Numbered from the stretch's first letter, positions 23,701-35,732 are shown. The stretch: 64,000 nt of DNA from Amoebophrya sp. A120 (GCA_905178155.1 CAJINV010000005.1:5917754-5981753), one strand, 5' to 3'. A program made the numbers and translations. The notes: generated by a model not told the origin, from the letters alone.

Positions 23701-26700
23701 TTGCATTTGCGCCGGCTTGTTGAAATAGAAATTGCTTGCTCTCTTTTTCATCCCCCCGACGGTCTTCCACCGTTTGCTCCACGGAGCCCTCCACTTCCTT
23801 CACGACATAGCACTTACTCGGCAGTCGGGAAAATAGCTTCGAGCGATGTAGATGAAAAGCATTGTTTATTGTTTTCGCTGCAGACGAAGAAGATGTGTTC
23901 AAGTTCATCATCTTCTGCTCCAGCGAAAAATTATCCAGTTTGTTGCTTGTAGTTCCGGCGACGTTGTCCTCTTGTTCCTCAGCGTCCACCATTTCGACAT
24001 CACCGGTTTCATCTACATTCAGTTTGTCTTTGTTCTTCCTCTTCTTCGCACTGCTTTTATTGTTCTGTCCCAATTCTCCTTGACAACTCACTGTTCCACC
24101 ACCTCCCGGTGGACTGTTCAACACCTTTCGCCGCTTCTGCTCATGCTTCTTCTTTTTCGTCGAAGCATCTTGTAGTTTAGCCGCGGCGGATGAACTTACA
24201 ACTTTATCGAGCGCGCTGTCGTTTTTCTTGTTCTTTCCCATTTTATTCACCTTTTTCGCGGCAGAAGTTGTGGCTCCACCTCTGGCACCACCGCGACGAC
24301 CGTTTTTCTCATCGTCCTCGCCGCTGCTTTCCACAACTATTACACGATCTGCACCATCTTCCGAGTCCGAAGAGAGTTCGATCACGTCGTCGGCGATTTT
24401 CGGCACCAGTTCCACATCGACGATATCGTCAAAGTCATCTTCTTGGAGGTCATCCCCGGCTCCTCCCGCAGCACTGGCATCGACTTTTTGCTCCACGCTA
24501 ATCATGCTCTCCTCGAAAAATCGGTCGCGGGGGACCACCTGCCACTTCAATTTCTCGAGCAGCAGCTCGCCCGACACGATTCTCCGGAACTCCAGATTGC
24601 ACCACTTCACGTAGAGCAAGTTCTCGGTGACGTTTTCCACAACGCATTGGTACCAACCGGTGACAAACAGCGGATTCACTTTATTCATCGACGACTGGTG
24701 CTGGTGGTGGTGCGCGCCGGAAGTGGTTGTATTTGCCATGCTGCCCCCGATGTTGAAATTCTGGCCAAAATTGTTCGTAGCTGCTGCCCCGCCACCACCA
24801 CCTCCCGCCGCTGCTCCTGTATTATTGTGTCTCACCTGCAGGTACTCGAATTGCTGCTCCACAGTTAGATTTTGCCCACCTCCGAGAACAACACCTCCTG
24901 CACCACCAGTTCCAGCTCCACCGCCTGCGCTCAACAAGCTGTCTCCACTTCCGAACCGCATTCTGTTGGTGTTCATGTTTTTAGACAAGGAAAATCGCAG
25001 AAGTTCATCAAAAATCGAACACCCCCCTGCCCGGGGCTCCCGGGGAATATAGTTGATTTGTGTGGGCCCCAACCATCGCGCATTTCCCCCCAGCGGAGCC
25101 CGCCCCACCATCCCATGCCGCTGGCATGCGTGTCGCTTTTAGTTCTCACGCCTGCGCATGTACTAGCCGACGCGATCCCAACATTTGCTCTGCAGCCTTG
25201 CTCCGGTTCAAAGGAGGACGCCTATGACAGAACAGCTCGAAGGGGTTCGAAGATGGCGCGCTTTCGAAATCAGCGCCATTGTTCCGAAAGCGTTCCCGGG
25301 TCCTATTTTTTGTCCTGTCGCAGGGCAGAGCGCTTCCACTTTCTCACTTGAATCTCTCGCGCAGCTCGAAATATGTAAAGCAGCGCCAGTACATTCACCA
25401 GCAGAACCACCCAAAGCGCCAGGAGCAAACGGGCACCCGCCCAGCCTGCGTCCCAGCCCCGGCCCGGTTGCCGGACGCGCCGGGCGCATGCGCTTTCGAA
25501 AGCGCCGCGCCTCCGTCGGAAATCGGCGGCAAGGCCGGCCGCGGTGCCAGTGGCCTGGGCCGATGCGATACGTTTTGCGGATGCGGCCTCCGCCCGATGA
25601 CCGGAGGCGCCCCGACCGTCCCGTCTCCTGTTGTCGAAAGTTCTTGGCAGATGCAAAAGCGCGCGGCCTTGCGCCCGCCTTGGCTGCGAAGAACAGGCGG
25701 CGCGACGTTCTTTCTCCTAAAGGCCCTCGGCCGTGGGTGTCTTGGGGTGCGATTGTCTTTAAGACATAGCGGGCGCGAAGGCAGTAAAGCGAAGAAGGCG
25801 AGAAGAGAAGGTCGGGAGGATTTCTTGTCCGAAGGCGAAGTCGGGGGGGGCCCCCAGGGGGGTGCTCTAGGGGGGTACTTTTTTGGGCGCGGAATTCTTC
25901 AGTTTTAGGTGGGGGAAAGGCTTTCCAAGGGGGGTGCTTTTTGGGGGTGCTTTTTTTCGCAAAGAAGGGGGCCCCTTTGGCTGCCCGGCTGGGGCCCTCG
26001 GCGGCCGCGGAAGCAGCTTTTTTCGCTTTTGCGAAACAAGAACGCCGGCGGCCCCGGAGCCAAGCCGGAGCTCGCCAAGCTGCCCCCCTTCGGACCGGCC
26101 GCCGCCCCGGCCGCCGGGCAAAAAAACCGATCGCAGCGAAGGCGGGCAAAAGGCCGCGCGCTTCTGCCTCTGCCGGAAACTTTCCAGACTGGGGCGAGAC
26201 GTTCGGGCGGCCTCCGGCCATCGTGCGGAGGCCGCGCGCTCAAAGTGCATCGCACCGGGCCACGCCACTGACATCGTGGGCGGCCTCGCCGCCGACTTCC
26301 GACAGGCGCGCGGCACCTTCGGCGACGCCGGTGCCCGGCACTTCCGGCAGCCGGGCCGGGGCGGGGACAAAAACTGGGCGGCTGTTGGTTTGTTACTGGC
26401 GCTCTGGGGGGTTCTGCTGGTGAATATGATGGCGCTGCTCTACATTATCCGGGCTGTGCGAGCGATTCAGGCGGCAGGCTGGAAGGGTTCCGCGCTGTGA
26501 CGGGACAAGAAACGGGGGCCGGGAACGTTTTCGGAACAATGGGACTCATTTCAAAGGCGCACCACCTTCAAACCCCTTCGAGTTGTTCTCTCATAGGCGG
26601 GCGCCTTTGAACCGGAGCAAGGCTGCAGAGCAAATGTCGGGGGCGTTTTGCCTAGTACATGCGCAGGTGTGAGAACTAAAAGCGACACACTTGCCAGCGA

Positions 26701-27585
26701 CAGTGCATGGCGGGGCGGGCTCCGCTGGTGGGAGATGCAAGATGGTTGGGGCCCACACAAATCAACTATATTCCCCGGGAGCCCCGGGCAGGGGGGTGCT
26801 CGATTTTTGATGAACTTCTGCGATTTTCCTTGTCTAATGTTTCCCATGGTGCCTAAATCGGATGCATTCGTGTTCATCTGAAACAGCGTTTTATTCACAC
26901 AGTAGACGAAAATCTGCTCCCCAACAAACGGCAGGTCGCGGTTGAAGTACTCCGCCCGGCCCTTTGACTTCTCGATGCAGCGCCGGCTGGTCAGCTTGTC
27001 CAACCGTTCCGCGGTAATGTCCGGAAAGACGGGCACACGGGTCTGGGTTTCCAACCCGTCCAGGTTTTCCAGACCAAAGGTGTCGAAACAGGCCTCGAGT
27101 TGCTGCATGTCCAGGTCTATGAATTGAAAGAGTATCGCACTCGTATAAATGCATTACAAATTTCCACCTCGGCGTGAAAAATAAAATCTGTAATGCAGAT
27201 TTGCCTTAAGAACAAGATTTGTAATGCATGATTGCGATACGAGTACGATACTTTTACACAGGATAAGGTCGTCAAGCTTGAAATCTGCGTACGGGTCATT
27301 CTCGTCGACATGGAATTGATCTTGCTGCTTTTCGTTCTTCTGTGGTTTTGCCATGCTGGTCGCTCCTGTGGCCACATTCATATCCGCAGAAAAAAACCCA
27401 TCCCCATCCATTTTTTGCATGACAAACAAAAGTTTTACACGTGTTCTGCATGACAAAGTGGATGGAGATATTTTTTTTTTTTTCCGTGGATAATTTATGT
27501 TGTGATCCTCCAGTATGATCTTGTCAGCTTTCTCGAACTTGTCCTTCTTCCCCTTGAAGAAGAATTGTATGCAGTTTGAAAACAC
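20799..27585 (-). CDS. Gene A: large basic/acidic nuclear-type protein, six exons, 5' end open (about 1,408 aa)
   Basis: Exons 27585-27493, 27375-27266, 27112-26838, 24975-22655, 22496-21521 and 21250-20799 total 4,227 bases, a multiple of three only if the 1.86-kb element and all four small introners are removed. The frame is open upstream of 27585 to about 27640 without an ATG, so the true start is not known. N-terminal part: MAKPQKNEKQQDQ, DLDMQQLEACFDTFGLENLD. The long fourth exon has a compact segment (GWYQCVVENVTENLLYVKW) that could be a Tudor-like barrel, then Lys-rich and acidic stretches (DDVIELSSDSEDGAD) typical of nuclear proteins. Later parts include KNLLTTYFEQQTILRAFLHQ and MYFRVPMESIGDFHGQRLS. 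No family is assigned with confidence; a chromatin or RNA-processing role is an inference from composition. Confidence 0.6.
21256..21520. mobile_element. Introner in gene A (265 bp, flanks CGTGG/CGTGA)
   Basis: Ends are the same 11-bp word, TATCAAATGCA, in inverted orientation, followed by GTCTGGGTCTGGAA. Flanks match 4 of 5. Removal of 270 bp gives KFH|VPKILVDT. Confidence 0.85.
22502..22654. mobile_element. Introner in gene A (153 bp, flanks TGCGT/CGCGT)
   Basis: Ends TATACATTGCAAAAGTATCG and, inverted, TATCCAATGCGAAAGTATC; inner GTATCGTACTCGTA word defines a second large subfamily. Removal of 158 bp gives QQLY|AHRFWREV in the correct frame. Confidence 0.85.
24981..26837. mobile_element. 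Fold-back element (1,857 bp) inside a gene A exon, TSD TGTTT
   Basis: Starts TTAGACAAGG and ends CCTTGTCTAA; both flanks are TGTTT (24976-24980, 26838-26842). The two arms are inverted copies of each other for roughly 700 bp: the outer 100 bp are nearly identical, the inner parts roughly three-quarters identical. The interior (25370-26500) is much richer in G+C than its surroundings. Each arm, read outward, encodes a related hydrophobic segment (LLLALWxVLLVN) ending WKxSAL, in opposite directions. Removing 1,862 bp exactly restores the host frame (DLGTMGN|MNTNRMRF). Whether it is spliced like an introner or breaks the gene cannot be seen. No transposase motif was recognised. Confidence 0.9.
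27118..27265. mobile_element. Introner in gene A (148 bp, TSD AGGTC)
   Basis: Ends TATGAATTGAAAGAGTATCG and, inverted, TATCCTGTGTAAAAGTATCG. Flanks AGGTC are identical. Belongs to the GTATCGTACTCG subfamily; removal of 153 bp gives FKLDD|LDMQQL. Confidence 0.9.
27381..27492. mobile_element. Short introner in gene A (112 bp, flanks ATTCA/ATTTA)
   Basis: Ends TATCCGCAGAAAAAAACC and, inverted, TATCCACGGAAAAAAA; inner ends CATCCATTTTTTGCATGAC recur in the element at 55615. It has no in-frame stop, so retention would still give a protein; removal of 117 bp keeps frame. Confidence 0.75.
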
Positions 27586-27625
27586 GACACATTCATTATC
27601 GCGATAAGCGGCCTCATCTACCCTT

Positions 27626-28024
27626 CTACGCCGGTTTCTTCAACATCGCATCATTCAGAAGAACAACGCGCACAAAGATGACAAACTCAAACGGCATAAA
27701 AAATTCTCCAAAAAGCGACAGCACGCCTCCTGTGGTCATGCAATAGTGCGCCATCTTCTATACATAATTTTTTACTTGCCACCACTGCTGTAGTATCTCT
27801 GTAGTGTGGTTGCACTTTTTCGCGGCATCGACGTGTCTTGACTGCAGGATACTCTTGTCGTTCATTTTGTCTTCCATCCTGTAATCATCCTCTTTGGTTC
27901 CACCCGCAACGGCGCCGCTGGCGGGCTCGTCGACATCATCATCCTCATAGTCGTCATCCAGATCCAAGTCCAGGAAATTCTCATCCCGCTTGGCGGACGA
28001 CATCTTAGCTTTGCGCGGCGGCAT
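27626..28024 (-). CDS. Small acidic tail-anchored protein, possibly Tom22-like (126 aa if spliced)
   Basis: ATG at 28024 (MPPRKAKMSSAKRDENFLDL) opens a frame with a very acidic segment (DLDDDYEDDDVDEP) and a helical segment ending TTEILQQWWQ, then stops at 27758 if unspliced. Removing an 18-nt GT...AG stretch (27758-27775) continues the frame into a hydrophobic region (MTTGGVLSLFGEFFMPFEFV) and a short basic end MLKKPA, stop at 27626-27628. Acidic cytosolic part, one membrane segment near the C-terminus and a TT-x-x-x-L-x-P pattern resemble Tom22, the receptor of the mitochondrial outer-membrane import complex. The match is by pattern only; the micro-intron is unproven. If not spliced, it is an 88-residue acidic protein. 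Confidence 0.4.
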
Positions 28025-30006
28025 GATTTTTGTTTACGTCTACTTCTACGTGGATACTTCTAAATAAGTACTACCGGCACCAGGAGCAAAAACTACTGAG
28101 CCGCTCTTTTCCTCCTTAATAAAACTGTGTTGCTGCATAGCCGACGGCTAGTGTGAGAGTGGGTAAGGATAATCAGGCAGAGAGCCGAGCGGTTTTCGCT
28201 TTCGAAACCGATGCTTTGACCACAGATAAACTGATGAATCTTCTTAGGGTACAAGTACAACTAGTATACGTTTGTCTTGACTGCCGGGACAACAAGAATT
28301 TGCAATTAGTATCAATATATTTAATCTGGAAATCTATTTATGCTGTAGGTATAGGTACAGTGAGTCTTGCGCTTGGAGTCGTTGCGTCAACGCATTATAG
28401 CAACTCAACCACATGAAAGATACAGCTTTAGTTTCTCGTCCGCTAGCATGTGGCACCGTCAACAAGAAAGCAAGTTTAGATCATCATCTCATCTCGTCTT
28501 TCCGAGACCAACACACGACCTCTCTCCGGCGCAGTACACAATCTTCTCGGAACTTGTTTCAACTTCTTTCACAACTCCGTTCTGTGCTGACGCATCTTGA
28601 ACTTGATGATGGAAATTGAAGATATTCACGTCCATCTTCAGTGCCTTTCGTTCTTCTTCACCACCTTTGCAGCTGCAGTTCCCACAATTCAATGCTGCGC
28701 CCAGTTCGTAGCTTGACAAGGACGTTCCTCTTGTCCACGTCCACCTCCGTGCACCGTGAAGAAATATTACTTAAACATGACTCGAACTACCAAAGAGCCA
28801 CCATATAAAGAACAACGCCACGACATAAATCAGTGGCCGTCCCCCGCAGCACCGCAAAACAGAAAAAGTTCTGCCGAGAAATTGCCTGGTAGCTGTTATT
28901 TCTTTCGTTGTATTTTTGCTTACTTTCGATGCTTATCATCATCAAATGCAGCAATCTAGATGATTGTCGCTTGTTGCACTATCCTGGTACGAGTTCTTTT
29001 CGTCGCGGCGGCGGCGCACGCAACAACTCTCATAACTCCAACTGCTTGCGCTTCCTGTCTTCGTTCTAGGGTGTAGCTCGTTCCAGCATTGCCGTTAATG
29101 CGAGGTGCAGAAGCAGATCCCGTGATCATTTTTGGGATTTTGAAAGCAGCAGCTCCTGCACAGCTGGGCTTGTTTCCCTGTTCAACTTCGTTGCTCTTTG
29201 GGTTTGCAATCAAATACACCTGCGTAGCTGCAAGTGATATACAGCTACTTCTACTTCTGCACTACTAGCTCATCGTCATCTTCACTTGACAGGGGCAGGG
29301 CAGCTGCTCCATCGTTGTGCGATGCGTAGCTCCTTGAAGTCGCGTAATTCTAATTTACGGGGGGTAGGCGGGGAGGGAAACGAGTTGTCGTTGTGAAAAT
29401 GGTAAGTCAGAGAGTTGGAAAATTCTTTTGCTCCTGCGTTTCACTAGATGATCAAAACAACTTCCTTGAATTTTGAAAAAATAGCCGACTGTAGCTAATT
29501 ACTTTCTTCCCTAGAAAAAACTCCTCGTGGTCACGTAGTAACTTCTAGTGCCGTCGGCTGCTAAAGATCTGCATTTATTTGCACCCTTTGGAAACTCTGA
29601 TAAAACGGGCGACGACAAGCAACGTTGATAGAAGTTCTTCTTCGAGAAGCAAGCAATTCGCCGAGCAGGTTACCTTGAAGATAAATAATGGGTCGCTTGG
29701 GAGGTCGTGGGGATGTTGAGGGGGGATGGACTCGCAGTACTAGCAAGAAAACAGTAGGAGCAGGGGCGATTTTTACGGTATTTTTGAGTAGTAGCGCAAC
29801 TCAGAATTTATGGAGCCATATTCTCTAGATGTTCCATTGGGCGGAAAACTACAACAGACTACAACAGCAGAGCCAGAAGCTGGTCGTGTCTACGGCAACG
29901 TAAGCCCGACAAAGCGACGAGAAGATTATATTTCGTTTTCGGGTACGTACAAGTAGTGAGTCAAGACAGGTGGAGAGCAGGACTGCAGCAGCAGGAGGTG
30001 GTCCGC
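28025..30006. other. Region between the tail-anchored gene and the RING gene
   Basis: Two minus-strand frames, 28719-28489 and 29219-28956 (ANPKSNEVEQGNKPSCAGAA), could be exons, and a plus-strand frame at 28153-28416 is open. None has a recognisable domain, an introner or clear splice signals, so no gene is called. Confidence 0.3.
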
Positions 30007-32645
30007 CTATCCTCCACCGCCATCCAGCACTCCCCCGCCGTCGTCGTTGGCGTCGTCGTCTGGGTTAAAATGCGGCCCTACGACAAACCCGCAGAGAGGG
30101 CACTTATTTTGGTGCCCCAAGAGCCACTGGTCTACACACGCGACGTGGAACGTGTGACCTGACAGATTTTGATGTTCTAATTTAACTAAGAGATGGTCGT
30201 GTCGTTCAATAACATCCGACTGCATGATTTTCTTGTCGTGCTCCAGAACAACTCCCCAGACACGTTGCCGAGACAAAAATCTTCTGTTGTGCAGAAAAAA
30301 AAACTTAGCATCCCGATCTTCTTCTCTTTCTTGTAGATAAGCATGATAAAAAAGCAACCAACTATACCGCATTTTAGTCTGCGTATATTTTCTCCTTTCG
30401 AATATGGCCCGTAACATATTGCGCAGTCCGCCTCGTCGTCGTCCTGCTTGTTTTCCTCTGCCTTGGTAGTTCCACTATCGTCTGAAGACGCGCTAGCTGC
30501 AGCGACTGCTTTTGCGCTCCATCTCATGAACTGGTCCGTGAACCGCATTTGCGTCTCCCACAGGAACCGGGTGGTGTACCTAATGTGATGATGAATTTCG
30601 CATGCAGTTTTTCGCATCAGAGCGGGCACGGGCTTCTGTCATGCATAAATCCCAAACCCAAATCATTATCATAAAAAAATACTTGTTGACGACGTCTTTC
30701 GGTATGCCCCGCATCAGATCGCAGTGCATCAAGTAGTAAAAGAGCGAGACGCAGAGCAATCGGTGCACGATCAGCGAGATGACGTTTAGCACGCAGTGGC
30801 GCCACAGTGCCGCCGAATACCCCATGGCGGGCAACGTGGGCATCAGGAGGGTCACCATCGCTATACCCATATGAGAGTGTCAGAATTGAAATCGTCAAAG
30901 TTGAAATAGTTTGTGATGCATAAAATGCGAGACGCAAAGGGCCTGTCTTGCAGAGCAGGCAAGTGAGGCCGATTATAAGCCTGTTTGGGGTTTAAGAAGA
31001 TAGAGCTGCTAAAATACCAGCATGACAAAAGGAGTCTTCTCTGGTCAAACAGCATGACAAATTGGATTTCCATGCTCCCAAAATTTGTCATGCGCCACTT
31101 GCAAACTGGGCCTCAGCTTGTATCGCTTTTCTGCATTACAGATTATTTCAACTTTGACGATTTCGGTCCTGACGCTTCCATAACCCAGCAGCCAGGCGTA
31201 GTAGAAGGCGAAAAAGATGCGTATCCTGCGGAAAAACCTCCCCACCCCATAGCTGTCATGCAAACCTGCAAGCCTCGCACGTTTGTCATGCAGAGGCCCA
31301 TGAGAAGCATTCTGTAATGCTGTCTGGCAGTCTGTCATGCTATGATCAGCATAAGGGGATCGATTTGTGATGCAGCTACAATAGCTAAACGCGATGACAC
31401 TGCGAGCCCAAACTTGTCATGCGCGACAGCCAAGAGATGCCGGCTTTGTGTAGCCAAATCCCGATCTTGACTATGGGGTGGGGACGTATTTGCATAGGAT
31501 AATCCGCTCCACTTTGGATTGCTTATTGTAGATGTAGAGCAGCCTTCGCGTGACCAACTGCGGCGTCGGCTGGTACCGTGCTTCTATGAATTCCGCGCGG
31601 GTGTGGAACCAGTAGTAGGGCCGGGGCATGGCACAGATGATTCGGAGAATCTGTGGTGGTGTTTTCAATTTTCATTTTGCTCAATGTAAACGAATCTTTA
31701 GCTTGTTTTGTTTTGCTTTTCAATTCTTGCGCCGTGGAATTATGTCTATGTGGTCATCGTGATGCTGTGCTTGTGTGGTCATCTTTCTCGGTTGAATGTA
31801 CCAAAGGAGATTCTGATGCAATTATCGCAAGTAGTACATATGAAAATGAACAATTTTTTAGCACTTCTTTGTACCGCGAACCCCCGCAGCAGCGTGTCCA
31901 CCTCGATTTCGCTGTCCCAGTGCTCTACCGTTATCAGCATTTATCAAGCAGAAAAAAGAGTTGGATCTCAGAATGATATGATTCTCATTGCTTGTTACGA
32001 TCCTCTGTAAGAGTTCGTCCGCTTCTAAACTGCGTAGGGTTCTCCACTGTTCGCATGACAAAGACAAAGTCGTCCTTTTTCAGAACGCTGCTCGTCTTTC
32101 CAAATATAAAGCCGAAGACGATGTGCCCGTCCTGTGTTGCGCTTGAGCACCGTCTTTTTTGCAAAGAGGAACCACCAATTTATTATCTGTGATGCGCTAG
32201 CACAAGTAGAACTACAGAAGTATCATCTTTTGTATCGGACAAGAAGTCGTGACAAGCGCTCAAGAGTCAGGTCATCTCCTCTCAACCACCCTTTTTCTCC
32301 CCCGGATAAGATGCAATGCGCTACTAGGATGTAGGAGCACACCACCCCGATTTCGATGCCCCGTCGCATCACAATCGCAGACTCATGCGGAAAATCTCCG
32401 AACATCTGCGCCGTTGAGTGCTGGTTCGCATTTCGGTTCATGTTATTTCTCGCATTGTTATTTCTCGCGTTGTTATTGTTATTGTTGTTGTTTGCACCTC
32501 CCGCTCCCGGAGGGGCTGCCGCGGGGGCTGCTGCTCCTGCTATTGGAGCCAGCTCCACTTGGTCTGCGAGTCCACCTCCGACAGGACCGCCTGCTGCTCC
32601 ACCTGGCGCGGGCGGTACGTCGGCGGGAGGGGCGGCGGCGGCCAT
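30007..32645 (-). CDS. RING-H2 multi-pass membrane protein, probable E3 ubiquitin ligase, eight exons (410 aa)
   Basis: Exons: 32645-32325, 32131-31999, 31924-31875, 31650-31502, 31216-31183, 30864-30683, 30579-30368, 30158-30007; total 1,233 bases, a multiple of three. Five introns are GT-AG and two are introners. The N-terminus is Pro/Ala-rich with an Asn run. Hydrophobic segments include GIEIGVVCSYIL, FFAFYYAWLLGIAMVTLLMP and VLNVISLIVHRLLCVSLFYY, giving a membrane-embedded middle. Near residues 330-385 lies CAICYGPYSKGENIRRLKC, then GHTFHVACVDQWL and CPLCG, the C-x2-C...C-x-H-x2-H-x2-C...C-x2-C spacing of a RING-H2 finger. The finger itself is split by a GT-AG intron at 30159-30367 and is only complete after splicing. 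Substrate transfer of ubiquitin at a membrane is known for this architecture; the target is unknown. Confidence 0.85.
30870..31182. mobile_element. Introner in the RING gene (313 bp, TSD ACCCA)
   Basis: Ends TATGAGAGTGTCAGAATTG and, inverted, TATGGAAGCGTCAGGACCG, then the shared word AAATCGTCAAAGTTGAAATA, a distinct subfamily. Flanks ACCCA are identical. Removal of 318 bp fuses AWLLG to IAMVTLL within a membrane segment. Confidence 0.9.
31222..31501. mobile_element. Introner in the RING gene (280 bp, flanks ATGCG/ATCCG)
   Basis: Ends TATCCTGCGGAAAAACCTCC and, inverted, TATCCTATGCAAATACGTCC, both followed by CCACCCCATAG. Removal of 285 bp gives SKVERI|FFAFYYAW. Only 34 coding bases separate it from the neighbouring introner. 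Confidence 0.85.
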
Positions 32646-35600
32646 GGTGGTGGTCTTCGCAGCTAGTACAGGTTGATGCTCTAGTGGTCTCGATGTTCCG
32701 GCGAGGAGAGCAACAAAATCAGCGACAACTGCTCGCGAATGTGAGGAGAACGGGCTCCTCTTGCAGCTGCACTGCGGGTGCTCTAAATTCTATCCTCGTC
32801 GACGTGCTGCTAGATAACTGTAATTCCGTCTTCAAAAAAAACCGTTCTACTCGTGGGGATCGGCGGAGCTGCGATGTTGCGCTACCAGAAGACCAGTTGA
32901 TGTGAGCCGTTGTCGTTGTACACAACTCAACTACTCTTTCCGGAAAGGGATGCAAATATCGCACTCGGGGGCGATGTGGTTTGAGTGGCTTTTTTTTGTT
33001 GAATTTGGATTCAGAAGGTATCTTTCATCCACCCCATTCCGCCTTTCGCTTTCCTACGATTGTTTGCTGAGAGGCTGACTTGTGTTTCCAATTTGCTATC
33101 GTCTTGCTCAGATTCAGCGTTCACGGAGGTAACTGCAATAGAGCAGGAGCTGAAGGGCAGGTGCTGCAATTGAAGTCGCTAGAAGAAGTCTTCAAGGTGC
33201 TGTCGTCGATATTACACCACTGTCGTGCGGAGCTAAGCGTTAGTATGGTCGTCGCGTTCAGGACCTGCAGCTGCATCAGACCGCAAGGACTATTCTTGCG
33301 GCGGCGTTTCAAAAAATTCGTGCAGAAACAAGTAGTCTAGTGCAAGAAAGTCGAGCTCCGGGTGGTCAATGTTGTGTTGATCATGCGCGGTCGTCCCGGC
33401 TGCAGCAGCTGCTCCTCTTAGAGATTTTTACGTCGTCCGCTACCAAAAGCCCCGACAAGCAGAGGCTGGTGGTGCGGGCTTCTAGCACCTGACTGAGGCC
33501 ACCTAGTAGCTGCAACACGACAAGAAAGATCAGGGTGGCCGCCCTGGTCGCTGCCCTGGTCACTACAGGTGGCAGCTGTAGTCCGTGCACCAGTCATACA
33601 TCATTGTTTGAGCTCAGACACAGTTGCAATCCTTATTCCCTGTACAATTTCAACCCGAAGCTATTTCTACATAATTTTGGCGAGGTGATGAACAATAACC
33701 AGAAAAAAATTGATGCGTGCCAGCTGATCATCACTTTTTTAGCAATATCTTCCGAGTGTGTTCTCGTAGTTATAATTCACTCTGAAAGAGCGGGTAGCGG
33801 ACGAGGGGAATCGTGCAAAAATGGTATAGTGTGCAATCTTCTAAATAGTATACAACACATTTTTGAAAATCATCCGTGCGGGAGTATCGTGGTTTCGTGA
33901 GAAGGCCGAAAAAGGCCTGATAGAACGGCCCTGTTATTGCAGAATCGAAATCGAGATCGACACGAAGAATCTGTATGATAGAGCTGCATCTTCGGCAGGA
34001 GCTCTTCGTTAATATTTTCAAAACGACCCTCGAGCATTGCTCTTACCCTCTTGATGGCATCTTCAAATTGGTACCGTTATAATTGTCGAGTGACACTACA
34101 ATGTAATAGACGTGCAGTTGTTTCTCACCGTAGTTGTCTCCTCTTGATTTCATCGCAGAAAAATCAAAATGGCAGATCGGACCGACAGAAATCGAAAACC
34201 GATGTTGCTGAAAATGTTCTGAAGTTGAAGTAGCTCGTCGTGATACTGCAGTACCGTACTAAAACGACCCGTGTGCGAGCGGGACAGGAAAGAGAGTTGT
34301 TTTTCTTGCGAAAATCATTTTCGTTGTTCCGTGTAGTGTTTTCGTCGAAAAAGTAGCATGCTCGCGCTGCTGGTAGTCTTCAACAGATTTGTGTCCTGTG
34401 GTCAACGAGCAAGAACACATTAGAAGTGTCATCAGGATCATCTAATTCATCTGGTGCAGATTCGTTTTTATTTTTTGCACTTGTTTTGTTTGAAGACATT
34501 TTGCCTTGCAAGAAAGCTTTTTTGATCTAAGTACCTTGTGATGTCGTGTTGAACTCAATGATGCCACATCGCAGAGGACGGAGGTTCCAGTGGTTCATCT
34601 ATGAAAGCCTCCCAATTTGATGCTAGTAACGAGGCTGGTCGTCACGACGAGTACACAAGAAGCAATTTTCACGTCTCCGAGTCGCTTTCGGCGTCCGAGT
34701 CTCCCCGTACGGCAAGTGGTATGGCTCCGTGCAAGATTTTGCCCGCGAACACCTAGAGTTGAAGAAATTTGTGTCATGCAGAAACACGACATCAAAGTTG
34801 ACTTTGCACATTCTCATGATTCCTGTAGCTCGTGCATGACATAAAGAAGATCAAAGATCAAGATGATCAAGCATTACACTACTGAAGATGATGATGAACA
34901 AAGAAACTAAAGAATCGACTTTTATACCACCCTGACATCGTAGTCTCGACATTCCAGTGCTGGCGGCACTTTGATGCAAAGCTTCTTGCCCTTTTTTATC
35001 CCTGACGGCTTCAAGGTCAACTGTGTACAGGAAATGCAGGGACAAAAATCTTCTTGTTCCAGTTCAGATGTTCATGTTTTATTTTTCGGTCGATTCTTGT
35101 TCAGGCGAATAATTTAGTTTAACGTACTACTCTTGCAAAATAAGTCGCATTACACCCACGACCAGCGACCAGGTTCATCTGCAAAAACAAAAGCTTAACT
35201 CAAGTAAGATCAAGAAAAGATTTTTCCAACCATAACTGAGCTTCCGCCAACCAGAAGTATCTCCACTTGGTTCCACCTAAAAAGCGTGTTGATCAAAGAG
35301 ATGAAGCTTTTTGTATCGCAAAGTCACAATCATGGCTGGATCAAAAATACCTATGAGCATCGTCAGACACCACAGGTACAAAGAACATGAGTAGGAAAAA
35401 AAAAAACCAAAAAAGGTAATGCTCACATAGTAGAGGACGACCAGCTTATTTCGCTTACCATTGCTCTGGTATCTCCTTCCGCAGACCTATCACCAAAGCT
35501 ATCCAACGAAAAAGAGGAAGTTTAGTCAAGCATAGCTGAGCTTTACAGAAGTGCATCGTATCGGACGATTTGCATCACAGTTTTCGGTTTCTTTGTTCAA

Positions 35601-35732
35601 AAGCAATCGCACTTACGAGCCCTAATAAAGGCTTGTGGGTACTCAACCTTCAGACAAACTTCAACTTTTATCGTGCAATTGCTCTTGTCTCAAAATTGCA
35701 AATCAGCCCCTGCGTGACTCATACAATGATTT
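32646..35732. other. Region without a firm gene
   Basis: A minus-strand frame beginning at 34500 (MSSNKTSAKNKNESAPDELD) has a plausible ATG and acidic start but ends after about 40 codons unless spliced. Other open frames on both strands have no supporting pattern. A GCATGACA word near 34835 hints at introner remains but no matching partner end was found. Confidence 0.3.

Noticed and set aside
25208-26500. Long open frames on both strands in the fold-back element interior as genes
   Set aside because: Six-frame openness follows from very high G+C; the only repeated signal is the hydrophobic segment present in both arms, which is explained by the inverted duplication.
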